Source: Pontibacillus yanchengensis (GTDB taxonomy: Bacteria > Bacillota > Bacilli > Bacillales > BH030062). Taken from it: 64,000 nt of DNA. The position numbers and the translations under genes are program-made. The notes beneath the pieces were generated by a model that did not search any database, was not told the origin of the DNA, and saw only the letters and a list, made by a program, of their open reading frames with translations. Shown piece after piece: positions 1 to 8,668 of the stretch. How positions within the stretch are numbered: the stretch's first letter is position 1; each line of letters begins with the position of its first letter. The stretch spans positions 62,001-126,000 of the forward strand of contig NZ_WMEU01000001.1 of assembly GCF_009856295.1 (NCBI RefSeq). The letters are read 5' to 3'.

Positions 1-214
1 TGGCAGGTTTAGAACTTATTTTGTTGCTTTTTAAAAAAGGCTGGTTAGGAATGTCGCAAAAGATCTTATTTTACGATAAATTTGAATAATTAATTTTGGG
101 TAAAGATGGATCATATGAATTATTAAGTTGATGGAGTAAAATTGACTACCGGTTGTCATACTTTTCATTGATGACTATCTTTCATTTCAAATTTTTTCAA
201 CAACAATTCTTCTG

Positions 215-679
215 TTATATGACCAAATAAGCTAACATATTGCCCGATGACAAGCCACTAAACACCGGACTAATAAAAAAGCACTTATAAAGTCCAAAGT
301 TCATTCCTAATAGCAATCCGATGAATAATCCTGTAAATCGAGGACGAAAATAGTTATTTTCACCTTCAATCCCTTACTCATAGTTTGTTCTTGATGAAGT
401 ATTATAAGCTTGCCAAATTCCGTAGGCATATACTGAAGGATAAAATAAAGCCCATTCCCATTTGACAACATCATAAGATGCCTGTAAATCTCCACGGAAG
501 GAGTATATAATGGATAGATGAAGATTTGCTAATAAATTTACTACCACTTCTCAAATCATATAGAATAGTCCTAATAAATACTCCCGATTATAAAGTTGTT
601 CAAAACCTGGTATTGCCCACAGGCTCCAATGCACTCCAAGACGACTTGTAAGCTGTTCTTTTATTATAAATGGATTCAT
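215..679 (-). pseudogene. Broken small membrane-protein gene with two in-frame stops
   Basis: Read on the minus strand from an ATG at 677-679 (the reverse complement shows AAGGGGT upstream), one frame runs to a TAA at 215-217 and would give about 154 residues. It is interrupted by a TGA at 551-553 and a TAA at 374-376, with no frameshift. The conceptual product starts MNPFIIKEQLTSRLGVHW, continues with an aromatic stretch ending in YAYGIWQAYN, and has hydrophobic segments typical of a small multi-pass membrane protein. It resembles an uncharacterised Bacillaceae membrane family I remember only loosely, so no function is assigned. Frame preservation around two nonsense codons suggests recent inactivation. 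Recoding of both stops is unlikely because they are different codons. Confidence 0.6.
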
Positions 680-1250
680 TTTTACCCCTTTAATAGTTAC
701 CTTTTCTATATTATTTGTAAATTGAAGGTAATTATACGTGGGACCTAACCATAGAAAACATTCCTCTTAATTCTTGGGTGAAAAATAAAAGAAACTTAGG
801 AGGATTAGCAGACAATATTTAGTTACTTGACTTTTTATAGCTGGTCTTATACATTGCCTAATTCATAATCTACAAGCGAACCTAGCAATGTAACTATATA
901 CCCTTCTACAATTATCACTTTGTCACTCCACTCTCTAACTTCTCTTTAAAACCTCCTAGCTTCATACTCATTTGGCATGCCAAATAAATCTCAATCTTAT
1001 ACTTATTAAAACTGCAATTAAAAGTTGTTAATCATCATTGATTTAAGGACGGTGCACATAGGGCTTTTGATTTCTCGAAATGCATAGAAATCTATAGAAA
1101 AATGGTTAAATATATAAAAAGTGATTTCGGTTTATAATTTAAATACGAATTTTAAGGTTTTTATTACATCAAAAGTAGTAGTTTAAATCAACCATATTTA
1201 TGATTACTTATCGTAGTTGAGAGTGTATTCTGAATAGAAGGAGGGTTGAT
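680..1250. other. Gene-free AT-rich stretch
   Basis: I see no convincing intact gene here. It holds a perfect 16-base palindrome ATTTGGCATGCCAAAT at 970-985. Just downstream of it on the minus strand is an AGGAGG-like site and a very short reading frame (MKLGGFKEKLESGVTK) that could continue with one base added, possibly another degraded gene. The ribosome binding site GAAGGAGGG for the next gene lies at the right edge. Confidence 0.4.
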
Positions 1251-1799
1251 ATGAATGGAAAGCATGCTTTGGTAATTGGTGGTACGGGTATGTTAAAAGA
1301 TGTTTCGCTTTGGTTTGCTGATAACGGATTTGTAGTTTCCGTTATTGGAAGAGGCAAAAGTAAACATGAGGACATGAAGGAGAGTTCATTACATCCTGAG
1401 TTAATAAATAGTTTAATGGTGGATTACAAAAGTCAATTGTTACTCAAAGATTATGTTAGAAGTGCGATAGAAAAATATGGTCCTATTTCTATTGTAGTTA
1501 GTTGGACTCCTTTTCTTCCTTCAATAGAATTAATCGATCATATAGTTTCTGAAAAGAGCCAAAGTTGGAAGCTGTATCAAATAAAGGGGAGCAGGAGATA
1601 TTTTGAAGATGGTAGTTTAAAACTCTCATCAAACTGTATTCATAGAAATATCTATTTAGGCTTTGTCATTAACAACGATACATCAAGGTGGTTAACAAAC
1701 AAAGAGATAGCTAATGGTGTCATTAAAAGTATTGAAGAAGAGTGTTCAGAGTCTATCATAGGAGTTCTTCATCCATATGAAAAGCGACCAGGTTATTAA
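1251..1799 (+). CDS. Short-chain-dehydrogenase-like NAD(P)-binding protein
   Basis: The 182-residue product starts with a beta-strand and the glycine motif GGTGML (about residues 10-15), followed by VVSVIGRG, which fits a Rossmann nucleotide-binding fold as in short-chain dehydrogenases. It is shorter than a classical SDR (about 250 residues), and no clear YxxxK catalytic pair is visible. It may therefore belong to the small SDR-like proteins of Bacillus annotated only as short-chain dehydrogenase. The start is supported by GAAGGAGGGTTGAT directly upstream. Neighbours are a pseudogene and a frameshifted oxidoreductase, so context gives no pathway. Function unknown beyond probable NAD(P) binding. 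Confidence 0.7.
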   Translation: MNGKHALVIGGTGMLKDVSLWFADNGFVVSVIGRGKSKHEDMKESSLHPELINSLMVDYKSQLLLKDYVRSAIEKYGPISIVVSWTPFLPSIELIDHIVSEKSQSWKLYQIKGSRRYFEDGSLKLSSNCIHRNIYLGFVINNDTSRWLTNKEIANGVIKSIEEECSESIIGVLHPYEKRPGY

Positions 1800-2015
1800 T
1801 GTAAAAGGTTTAAGCAAGTTATCTTTTGATGGGAAGTTGCGACTTAAAGAGTAGTGAAAACTAACAGTTATGTATATGTTTTATTTTTTGTATCATTCAG
1901 AATATTTATATACCATAGAATTAATTGTAAGTTATACATGGTAATAAATAATATCATTCTTACTTATTGAATTAACAGTAGCTTAGGGATTATATAATAT
2001 ACTAGGGGGAATTAA

Positions 2016-2980
2016 ATGAAAGCTATTATTCAATATCATTTTGGAGATGCTGACGTATTATCTTTTACTGAAACAAAGGTTCCAGAAATTAAAGAAAATG
2101 AAGTATTGATAAAAACAGCTTATACTAGCGTGAATTATGCTGACATAAAGAAACGAAGAGGCGCTAAAGGGTCAAGTAATTTCCCTCTTGTTTTAGGATT
2201 AGATGTAGCTGGCACCATTGAAGAAGCAGGAGATAATTCCTCATTTTCTGTGGGAGATAGAGTAATTGCATTTCCAACAGGAGGGTCATATGCAGAATTT
2301 GTAAATGCAAGTGAGCAATTAGTATTTAAAATACCAGATGAACTAACAGTTGAACAAGCTGCTACTATGCCAACTGTATCTATATTGTCTTATATTTTGT
2401 TACATGAGATTGGCCAGGTTAAAAAAATGGATACGATTGTCATACATAGTGCCGCAGGTGGTGTAGGTTCAATGCTTCTGCAGTTAGCCAAGCTATTAGG
2501 TGTAGAAAAAGTTATTGCAACAGTTGGCAGTATGCAAAAAGAAGAATACGTGGAGAGTTTAGGAGCAGACGTAGTTTGTACCTACGATACGTTTATAGAA
2601 GAGGTCCTAAATCATTCAAATGATTTAGGTGCTAATGTAATTTTTGATTCAGTTGCTGGTGAAATTACCAGCAAGAGTTTAGATTGCTTAGCCCTATATG
2701 GTACTCTTGTTCAGTTCGGAAATAGTAGTGGGAAAGCAGGTATAATTAAAACGAGGATGTTCATAGTAGCTGTAGAAATATTAAAGGGTTTAGCTTAGGG
2801 ACAACAAGGAGATATAGACCAGAATTCATAGCTCCTATTGCCGAAGAGGTTATAAATTTATTTGCATCTAAGAAAGTCTACCTCCCTATTGAGAAAGTCT
2901 TTGATTTAAGGGATGCAGCAAGTGCACATAAATTAATGGAGAGTCGTAATTATGAAGGGAAAGTGTTACTTAAAATTTGA
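2016..2980 (+). pseudogene. Zinc-less quinone oxidoreductase / MDR alcohol dehydrogenase family, frameshifted
   Basis: The first frame (2016-2798, 260 residues) starts MKAIIQYHFGDADVLSF after an AGGGGGAATTAA ribosome binding site. It shows the GroES-like N-terminal domain and the nucleotide-binding loop SAAGGVGSMLLQLAKLLG (about residues 146-163) of NADPH:quinone reductases in the medium-chain dehydrogenase superfamily. It ends early at a TAG. The missing C-terminus is present in another frame: from about 2780 to a TGA at 2978-2980 it reads TTRRYRPEFIAPIAEEVINL and ends YEGKVLLKI, a typical family ending. The whole span is 965 bases, one short of 966, so a single-base deletion near 2780-2800 explains everything. 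The repaired length (about 321 residues) is normal for the family. A sequencing error is the main alternative. Confidence 0.75.
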
Positions 2981-3180
2981 ATTATTTTAGATTTGAGTCA
3001 TGTAGATATGGTGAGTGAAAAGGGAAAAATATAATGTGTATTATCTCTAATTTAAGTCTTTATATATAAATATTTTTGTCTATTGCTACATTAAGGAAGT
3101 TTTTTATGGGTGAATTTACAGAGATATATAAAACTTATGAGATTCTAAAACAGATTATATATAATAATGATTACTAAAGA

Positions 3181-3215
3181 AATACCGCATAGACAAAAGA
3201 GGTCTATGCGGTATT
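3181..3215 (-). terminator. Rho-independent terminator of the serine operon
   Basis: A perfect 14-base-pair stem (3181-3194 with 3202-3215, arm AATACCGCATAGAC) lies just past the serA stop and is followed on the minus strand by TTTCTTTAG. Confidence 0.85.
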
Positions 3216-3221
3216 GCATGT

Positions 3222-4808
3222 TTATAGGTGAATGTCTTTTACAGATGTAATATTTTCGATTAGCCCTAAATCATGGAAAGCGTTCTGATCTGTTGGTCGA
3301 TCAATTGCTAACATCATGATGGCGTCTCCGCCTTCTTCTTTACGACCAACCTGCATCGTTGCAATGTTAATATCATGCTTACCAAGTGTTGTACCTACAA
3401 GTCCAATCATACCAGGTGTATCTCGATGTTGGATGTAGAGTAGGTGCGTATCAGGCGCAATGTCGATTGAGTAATCATCAATCTTAATGATTCTTGGACC
3501 ATACCCTGTTAACATTGTTCCAGAGATGGTGCGAGTACCATTTTTGGTTTCAATAGAAACAGTAATAAGATTTGTGAAATCACGTGCTGAACCTGAATAT
3601 TCAACGGAATAGGAGAGGTTATACGATTTAGCCATATGGAGTGTATTTACCACATTCACTTTATCTCCTAAGTGATAGCTTAATAGACCTTTCATTACAT
3701 TTCTTGTAAGAGATGATGTGTCATAGTCTGTAAGTTCACCTGCATACGTGATCGTTACTTTTGTCGGTGCTTCTAGTACAAGTTGAATAGCCATTTCTCC
3801 AAGTTTTTCGCCGAGGTAATAATATGGTTCCAGAACTTCTCGGACCTCAGAAGAAATGGATGGCATATTGACAGCATTCTTAAATGGTTCACCTTTAAGA
3901 ATACGAAGGATTTCCTCACTTACATCATAGGCAACTAACGTTTGGGCCTCTTCTGTTGAAGCACCTAGATGAGGGGTGGCAATCACTTCTGGTTTAGAAA
4001 GAAGTGGGTGATGGGTTGCAGGTTCTTCTTCAAAAACATCAAGAGCAGCTCCTGCTACCTTTCCATCCTCAATGGCTTGAAGTAGTGCATTCTCTTCAAT
4101 AATACCACCACGTGCACAGTTCAGAATACGTACGCCATTTTTCATTTTTGCAAATGCTTGCTCATCAATCATATGTCTTGTGTCTTTCGTAAGAGGAGTG
4201 TGGACGGTAATAAAGTCCGCTTGTTCATAAATATCATCCATCGTCCCTTTTACAATGCCTAGTTTTAGAGCTCGTTCTTCTGTTAAGAATGGATCATAAG
4301 CGACAATGCTCATGTTACAAGCTTTTGCACGTTGGGCTACTTCTGTTCCAATTCTCCCCATTCCTACAATGCCAAGTGTTTTCTTATTTAGTTCTACACC
4401 TTTGAATGACTTGCGGTCCCATTTTCCATTCATTAATGACTGATAAGCTTGAGGGATATGACGAGCAAGAGACATCATCATAGCAAACGTATGCTCTGCA
4501 GTAGACATGGTATTACCGTCCGGTGCATTAACAACAATCACACCATTTTCAGTAGCAGCATCAAGGTCAATGTTATCAACACCGACACCAGCACGACCAA
4601 TTACTTTCAATTGGGTTGCAGCTTCAATTAAAGAAGCTGTCACAGTAGTTTGGCTTCGTACAATTAGTGCATCATAGTGAGGAATTAATTCGTGAAGTTC
4701 TTCCTCAGACAGATTTGTTTTTTGATCAACATTAACTTCTTCATTGGATAAAAGTGGCTCTAAGCCCTCTTGGTTTACTGGATCACTTACTAGAATTTGA
4801 AACGTCAT
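3222..4808 (-). CDS. serA: D-3-phosphoglycerate dehydrogenase
   Basis: Catalyses the first committed step of serine synthesis, NAD-dependent oxidation of 3-phosphoglycerate. The 528-residue length is that of the long Bacillus-type SerA. The product has a split substrate domain, the NAD motif GMGRIG (149-154), the catalytic Arg in NCARGG (R233), an acidic residue near 261, the His in TPHLGAST (H280), an intervening domain and a C-terminal ACT domain (about 455-528, beginning [17 protein letters not shown]) that usually binds serine for feedback inhibition. The ATG at 4808 follows AGGAGGTGTATATCA and overlaps the end of the upstream aminotransferase gene by 26 bases, so the two are translationally linked. 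The operon is governed by the T-box upstream. Confidence 0.97.
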   Translation of the reverse strand: MTFQILVSDPVNQEGLEPLLSNEEVNVDQKTNLSEEELHELIPHYDALIVRSQTTVTASLIEAATQLKVIGRAGVGVDNIDLDAATENGVIVVNAPDGNTMSTAEHTFAMMMSLARHIPQAYQSLMNGKWDRKSFKGVELNKKTLGIVGMGRIGTEVAQRAKACNMSIVAYDPFLTEERALKLGIVKGTMDDIYEQADFITVHTPLTKDTRHMIDEQAFAKMKNGVRILNCARGGIIEENALLQAIEDGKVAGAALDVFEEEPATHHPLLSKPEVIATPHLGASTEEAQTLVAYDVSEEILRILKGEPFKNAVNMPSISSEVREVLEPYYYLGEKLGEMAIQLVLEAPTKVTITYAGELTDYDTSSLTRNVMKGLLSYHLGDKVNVVNTLHMAKSYNLSYSVEYSGSARDFTNLITVSIETKNGTRTISGTMLTGYGPRIIKIDDYSIDIAPDTHLLYIQHRDTPGMIGLVGTTLGKHDINIATMQVGRKEEGGDAIMMLAIDRPTDQNAFHDLGLIENITSVKDIHL

Positions 4809-5952
4809 TGATATACACCTCCTGGGCAGCTTTTACACCTGCGCCTAATTCAATTGAAATACCGCAATCGACTAATCCCATTTCAATAATAGATAAAGTA
4901 GTTAGAACATCTACAGGGGAGCAATAGCCCATGTGTCCAACTCTAAAAATTTCGCCTTTTAGTTTCTTTTGACCACCAGCTAATGATAAACCATAACGAT
5001 CTCTTACGTGGTTACGGAATTCATCCACTTTTAATCCCTCCGTAGCTTTAACGGCAGTGACAGTTGGAGATGCATCTTGATCTGATGTCAAAAGAGGTAA
5101 CCCTAAAGCACGGAAAGCAGCACGAGTCATATCTTTCATTAGCACATGTCGCTTATACACTTTTTCTAATGTTTCTTCCTCGAGCATGGTACATACTTCT
5201 TTTAACCCTTGAATTAGAGAAACCGCTGGAGTATAAGGGGTCATCCCATTTTCATATTGTTTGTGATAAGCTTTTAAATCGAAATAAAAGGAAGAAGAGT
5301 CAACTTGCTCAATAACATCCCAAGCGCGCTCACTTGCTGAAATAAATGCAAGACCAGGAGGAAGCATCATTGCTTTTTGAGACCCTGTTACGAGTATATC
5401 AATACCCCATTTATCCATCTGAGCTGGGACAGCGCCGATACAACTTACCCCGTCAACTAAAGCCAGGGCATAAGAGTGGTCGTGCACGATTTTTGTTAGC
5501 TCTTGAATTGGCTGCATAACACCCGTGGATGTTTCATTATATGTCATTACAACAGCTTTAGCATTCGGATGTGCATGAAGAGTAGAGATTAATTCTTGCT
5601 GATCAACCGATTCTCCCCATGGAACTTCTACCCTGTGGGTAACTAATTGATGATGCTCACATATGGAGGCGAATCGATCGCCAAAGGCGCCTGCTACAAC
5701 AGAGATAATCTCATCGCCTGGGTTGGTCACATTTACTACAGCAGCTTCTAGTGCACCTGTTCCACTTGATGTCAATGTATAGACAGGTTGCTCTGTACCA
5801 AATATAGGTTTCAAACGTTCGCTCGTACCCTTGAATAACTGAGCAAAAGATTGACTGCGATGACCAATCATTGGTTGATTCATTGCATGGGTAACTTGTT
5901 GTGGAATTGGTGTTGGTCCTGGAGTTCTTAAGAAAGCTTGATTGTGTAGCAT
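4783..5952 (-). CDS. Class V aminotransferase (serine/alanine-glyoxylate type), probable serine-pathway enzyme
   Basis: PLP-dependent fold-type I aminotransferase of the alanine-glyoxylate / serine-pyruvate / ureidoglycine-glyoxylate (PucG-like) group. The 389-residue product begins MLHNQAFLRTPGPTPIPQQ, where TPGPT is the family's N-terminal signature. LVDGVS (D168) and TGSQKAM (K193) give the cofactor Asp and the Schiff-base Lys. I chose the ATG at 5952, behind AGGAGGAAGAAA; the longer frame reaching 6051 runs into the T-box antiterminator and is not credible. Family members act in glyoxylate, purine or serine metabolism. The serine-specific T-box and the overlap with serA argue that this one serves serine formation, perhaps as the phosphoserine aminotransferase replacing SerC. 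That assignment is inference. Confidence 0.88.
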   Translation of the reverse strand: MLHNQAFLRTPGPTPIPQQVTHAMNQPMIGHRSQSFAQLFKGTSERLKPIFGTEQPVYTLTSSGTGALEAAVVNVTNPGDEIISVVAGAFGDRFASICEHHQLVTHRVEVPWGESVDQQELISTLHAHPNAKAVVMTYNETSTGVMQPIQELTKIVHDHSYALALVDGVSCIGAVPAQMDKWGIDILVTGSQKAMMLPPGLAFISASERAWDVIEQVDSSSFYFDLKAYHKQYENGMTPYTPAVSLIQGLKEVCTMLEEETLEKVYKRHVLMKDMTRAAFRALGLPLLTSDQDASPTVTAVKATEGLKVDEFRNHVRDRYGLSLAGGQKKLKGEIFRVGHMGYCSPVDVLTTLSIIEMGLVDCGISIELGAGVKAAQEVYINDVSNSSK

Positions 5953-5979
5953 TTTCTTCCTCCTCATATAGCTTGTTTT

Positions 5980-6212
5980 GATACAAAAAACACCCCTCGC
6001 TATGAATAGCAAGGGGCGTGTATTACGCGGTACCACCCTTGATACGCTCAAAATATGGGAGCGATCTCAGACACGATAACGGGTGGGGGACCGGGTATGC
6101 TTACTTTGTTCAGATACCAGCTCAGAAGTGCTCAATTTAAGGATGTTTATCGATTCACAGCAACCATCGACTCTCTGAAAAACAAACCAAAAATCTGTCT
6201 TCCTCATAACCT
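5980..6212 (-). promoter_or_regulatory. T-box riboswitch, serine specifier
   Basis: On the minus strand the leader contains the hallmark T-box AAGGGTGGTACCGCG (6026-6040), complementary to an uncharged tRNA acceptor end. It is followed by a terminator (5984-6022: ACACGCCCCTTGCTAT, AGCGAGGGGTGT, then TTTTTTG). Upstream is a Stem I with AGAGAGTCGATGG and a specifier region reading AGC-A-CTTCTGAGC. Aligned with the known glyQS layout (codon, A, pyrimidine-rich, TGAGC), the specifier is AGC at 6130-6132, a serine codon. A -10 TATAAT lies at 6220-6225 with only a weak -35, placing transcription start near 6213. Uncharged tRNA-Ser would switch on the downstream aminotransferase-serA operon. Confidence 0.9.
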
Positions 6213-6291
6213 TTAACGTATTATACACAGAGTTTAGCACGTTACCGTAACGGTGTAAAGCAATAAATCTAAAAATTCACAAAGGGAAGTT

Positions 6292-6319
6292 ATTAAACCA
6301 TAATAATGTTATGTAAACT
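6292..6319 (+). other. dif-like / XerD-binding-like site, copy A
   Basis: The right half TTATGTAAACT (6309-6319) is identical to the XerD arm of the Firmicutes dif site as I know it. The left half matches only weakly. A 23-base stretch (6298-6320) recurs with one mismatch at 18119-18141 in the same orientation. The site lies between the T-box promoter and the 3' end of a tyrosine recombinase gene. It could be a XerD-only (SMC-unloading, XDS-type) site, a recombination site, or a short repeat. Confidence 0.45.
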
Positions 6320-6355
6320 AGATTGCCTCCAAGAATCTTTTTTTCGATTCTTGGA

Positions 6356-7456
6356 CTAATGGTTACTTTTCATAAACTGTCCACCAATTTTGACTGCTGC
6401 ATGTTCATGGAATTTTCTAGTTCTACGAAGGTAGTTATCTGTTGTAGAGGAGGATTCATGATCAAGCAGGTTTTGTATGGCTTTTAAATCTGCTCCTTTA
6501 GATAAATAATAAGCAGCCGTATAATGTCTGCATGTATGCGGAGTGATTTTAAATTTGATGGATTTTCCATCATTCATCATTTGTTCTTCCATATCCATAC
6601 GTCTTTTAATAAACGGGAAGACACCTGCTAGTTGATTAATTTGGTTTGTGAATTCATGACTCAAGTACTTGAAATGGTAATGGTTGCCGCTTGGTTTCGG
6701 GAACAATGCCGTTCCATCGTCTCCTAAAGCGCTATGAAAACCTCTTCTTGATCGGAACTCCGTTAGCGCTTCAAGAACCTCATCGAATAACGGGACCTCA
6801 CGTACTTTGTCTCTCTTTCCGATTACTGTAATAAAATAAAGGTCAACTTCTGGGTGATAATAAACCCCAGACCATTTTGCTGTAGATAGTTCTTGAATTC
6901 GTAAACCTGTTGAAACGAGAACAAATAGCATAGTGTACATAAACCAATTATGTTTTTTGTAGTAATCTAGTAATGCCTGCACTTCTTCCTCGTAAAAATC
7001 ACGATTTACCAAATCCTCTTTTTCCACTGCGATTTGTTTCATACTTCTAGTAAGATCTTCATTTATAATTCCTTTTCGGTATAAGAAAGAGAGGAAAGAT
7101 TTCACCACAGCAGTTTTCCGACGAAGGGTCATAGGTTTATAGCCCTGTTCAGATAGTTGATGTTGATAATGAGCGAGCTCTTCATGATGGGTCTGACGAA
7201 CAGATAAATCTTTGTCATGTATATAGGATAAAAAGTGACGAATATCTCGAAAGTATTCTTTTAATGTATTCATCTTTCTCTTTTTTCCGAGAGTAGGTTC
7301 CTCGTGAAGGAATAGGTATAAAAGCCAATCATCAGGTATGTATGACCAATCAATATTTCGATAACCGTGAGCTATCACTTGTTTATATAATGTATCGTCG
7401 AACCAATCGACTTCATTAGACAAACGCAACGACGTTGTCGTTAATGAGATATTCAT
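6356..7456 (-). CDS. Tyrosine-type site-specific recombinase
   Basis: The 366-residue protein has an N-terminal SAM-like core-binding domain (about 45-135) and a C-terminal catalytic domain with the full active-site set: R186 in STGLRIQEL, K214 in VIGKRDK, H307 and R310 in HTCRH, H333 in LLDHES and the nucleophile Y342 in TTDNYLR. It cuts and rejoins DNA at a specific site. It is longer than XerC/XerD (about 300) because of extra N-terminal sequence and a longer catalytic domain, and is probably a distinct chromosomal recombinase or a relic of a mobile element. The ATG at 7456 follows TGGAGGCTGATTTCGAC. No cargo typical of a phage or conjugative element surrounds it. A dif-like site lies 37 bases past its stop, and the next genes are divergent. 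Confidence 0.88.
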   Translation of the reverse strand: MNISLTTTSLRLSNEVDWFDDTLYKQVIAHGYRNIDWSYIPDDWLLYLFLHEEPTLGKKRKMNTLKEYFRDIRHFLSYIHDKDLSVRQTHHEELAHYQHQLSEQGYKPMTLRRKTAVVKSFLSFLYRKGIINEDLTRSMKQIAVEKEDLVNRDFYEEEVQALLDYYKKHNWFMYTMLFVLVSTGLRIQELSTAKWSGVYYHPEVDLYFITVIGKRDKVREVPLFDEVLEALTEFRSRRGFHSALGDDGTALFPKPSGNHYHFKYLSHEFTNQINQLAGVFPFIKRRMDMEEQMMNDGKSIKFKITPHTCRHYTAAYYLSKGADLKAIQNLLDHESSSTTDNYLRRTRKFHEHAAVKIGGQFMKSNH

Positions 7457-7639
7457 GTCGAAATCAGCCTCCAGTATATCGACATCAGTAGTTCCAGTTA
7501 ATAAAATCTATAACATAAGCTTAACATATCTAATTGTAATTAGCCTAGAAAAATTGCTCATTATTCTATGTTAAGGTACAATTATATAAATAAATGGATT
7601 ACATAAAATATATTTAATGAAATGGAAGTGGTGATTGGA

Positions 7640-8581
7640 TTGTATTATTCTATCGATCAAGTAGCGAATGAATTAGGAAAAACCAAACGGCAAGTGCAAT
7701 ACTTAGTTCAACAGAGATTAGCTGAGCCTATTAATATAGATACTCATAGACGTGATGGAGGCTATCGATTCAGTGAAGAGGAATTGAAACGTTTACGCGA
7801 AGTGTTTCAACTTCCAGGGGTATCTGTTAAAGACGCTGCTCGGCAGTTAGAGATGACACCTCAGTACCTCATGAAGTTCGTAAAAGAGGAACAGATTAAA
7901 AGTGATGTAGCGATGATTGGAAATCGAAAAAGAAGGTGGTTTCAACAAGAAGAAATCAATAGATTTAAGAATTTTCTGTCACAAAAGTCACACGCTAAAC
8001 GAGAAGGGGAATATGGGCGAAAGGTTCAACTAATTTCGCGAGAAGTCCATATTTTTGACGAGGTCCTTGTGAATGGCTCAATGGCGAGGGTTGTGTCGGT
8101 TGAACCGCTTCAGGTCTTAACAGATAATGGTGAATTCATCAGAGTTAATTCTATCGATGGAAAGACAAGGAATCTCCCGGAACGTAGATACATTCGCAAG
8201 AGGGGGGTTGTTGAATTTCGAATGCCAATTCCTAGACATTATCAACACCCTGTATATCAACTATTGTTTCAATTGTTGCATCAACTCGGTGAACGGAATA
8301 TACAAATATACGAAGAAGAGTTCGGAGATTATTTAGTACGTTGTAGGCTTGGAGTAGTTCATTTATCTGAACGAGAAATCCAACTTTTGCAACGATCGAT
8401 TATTAGTGGTGATGTGCAAATAGACAATCAGACGGTTATGTTTCAATCTGATGAAGTCCAAAAAACATTATATATTTCTAAACAACTTCTGAAACAGTAT
8501 GAATCGATTGCATATCAAGAAGAAATTTCTGCTGATGAAAAATTGTTAGAAGCTTTACACCATTACATTGCAAAAAGTTAG
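7640..8581 (+). CDS. Putative DNA-binding protein with two helix-turn-helix modules
   Basis: The product (313 residues from the preferred start) opens YYSIDQVANELGKTKRQVQY, a MerR-like winged HTH, with RRDGGYRFSEEELKRL completing the module. A second similar module spans about residues 60-110 (VSVKDAARQLEMTPQYLMKF, then RRWFQQEEINRF). The remaining 200 residues have no family I recognise. I prefer the TTG at 7640, preceded by AAGTGGTGATTGGA; an in-frame ATG at 7622 would add six residues. The gene is divergent from the recombinase and 87 bases ahead of dynA in the same direction, so it could regulate either or act with dynamin. The role is unknown. Confidence 0.7.
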   Translation: MYYSIDQVANELGKTKRQVQYLVQQRLAEPINIDTHRRDGGYRFSEEELKRLREVFQLPGVSVKDAARQLEMTPQYLMKFVKEEQIKSDVAMIGNRKRRWFQQEEINRFKNFLSQKSHAKREGEYGRKVQLISREVHIFDEVLVNGSMARVVSVEPLQVLTDNGEFIRVNSIDGKTRNLPERRYIRKRGVVEFRMPIPRHYQHPVYQLLFQLLHQLGERNIQIYEEEFGDYLVRCRLGVVHLSEREIQLLQRSIISGDVQIDNQTVMFQSDEVQKTLYISKQLLKQYESIAYQEEISADEKLLEALHHYIAKS

Positions 8582-8668
8582 CAATAAAAAATAGGTTCCT
8601 ACTGTCAATCATTGTGTAATTTCAGTACAATGGACAAAGATGCAATGAACAAAGGGGTTACCATCAAA

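Noticed and set aside
5953-6051. N-terminal extension of the aminotransferase
   Set aside because: It would translate the T-box terminator; AGGAGG before the ATG at 5952 and the family start TPGPT fix the start there.
6328-6355. Hairpin TCCAAGAATC/GATTCTTGGA as terminator of the recombinase gene
   Set aside because: The T-run is in the loop, not after the stem on the minus strand; it may still fold but is not a standard terminator.
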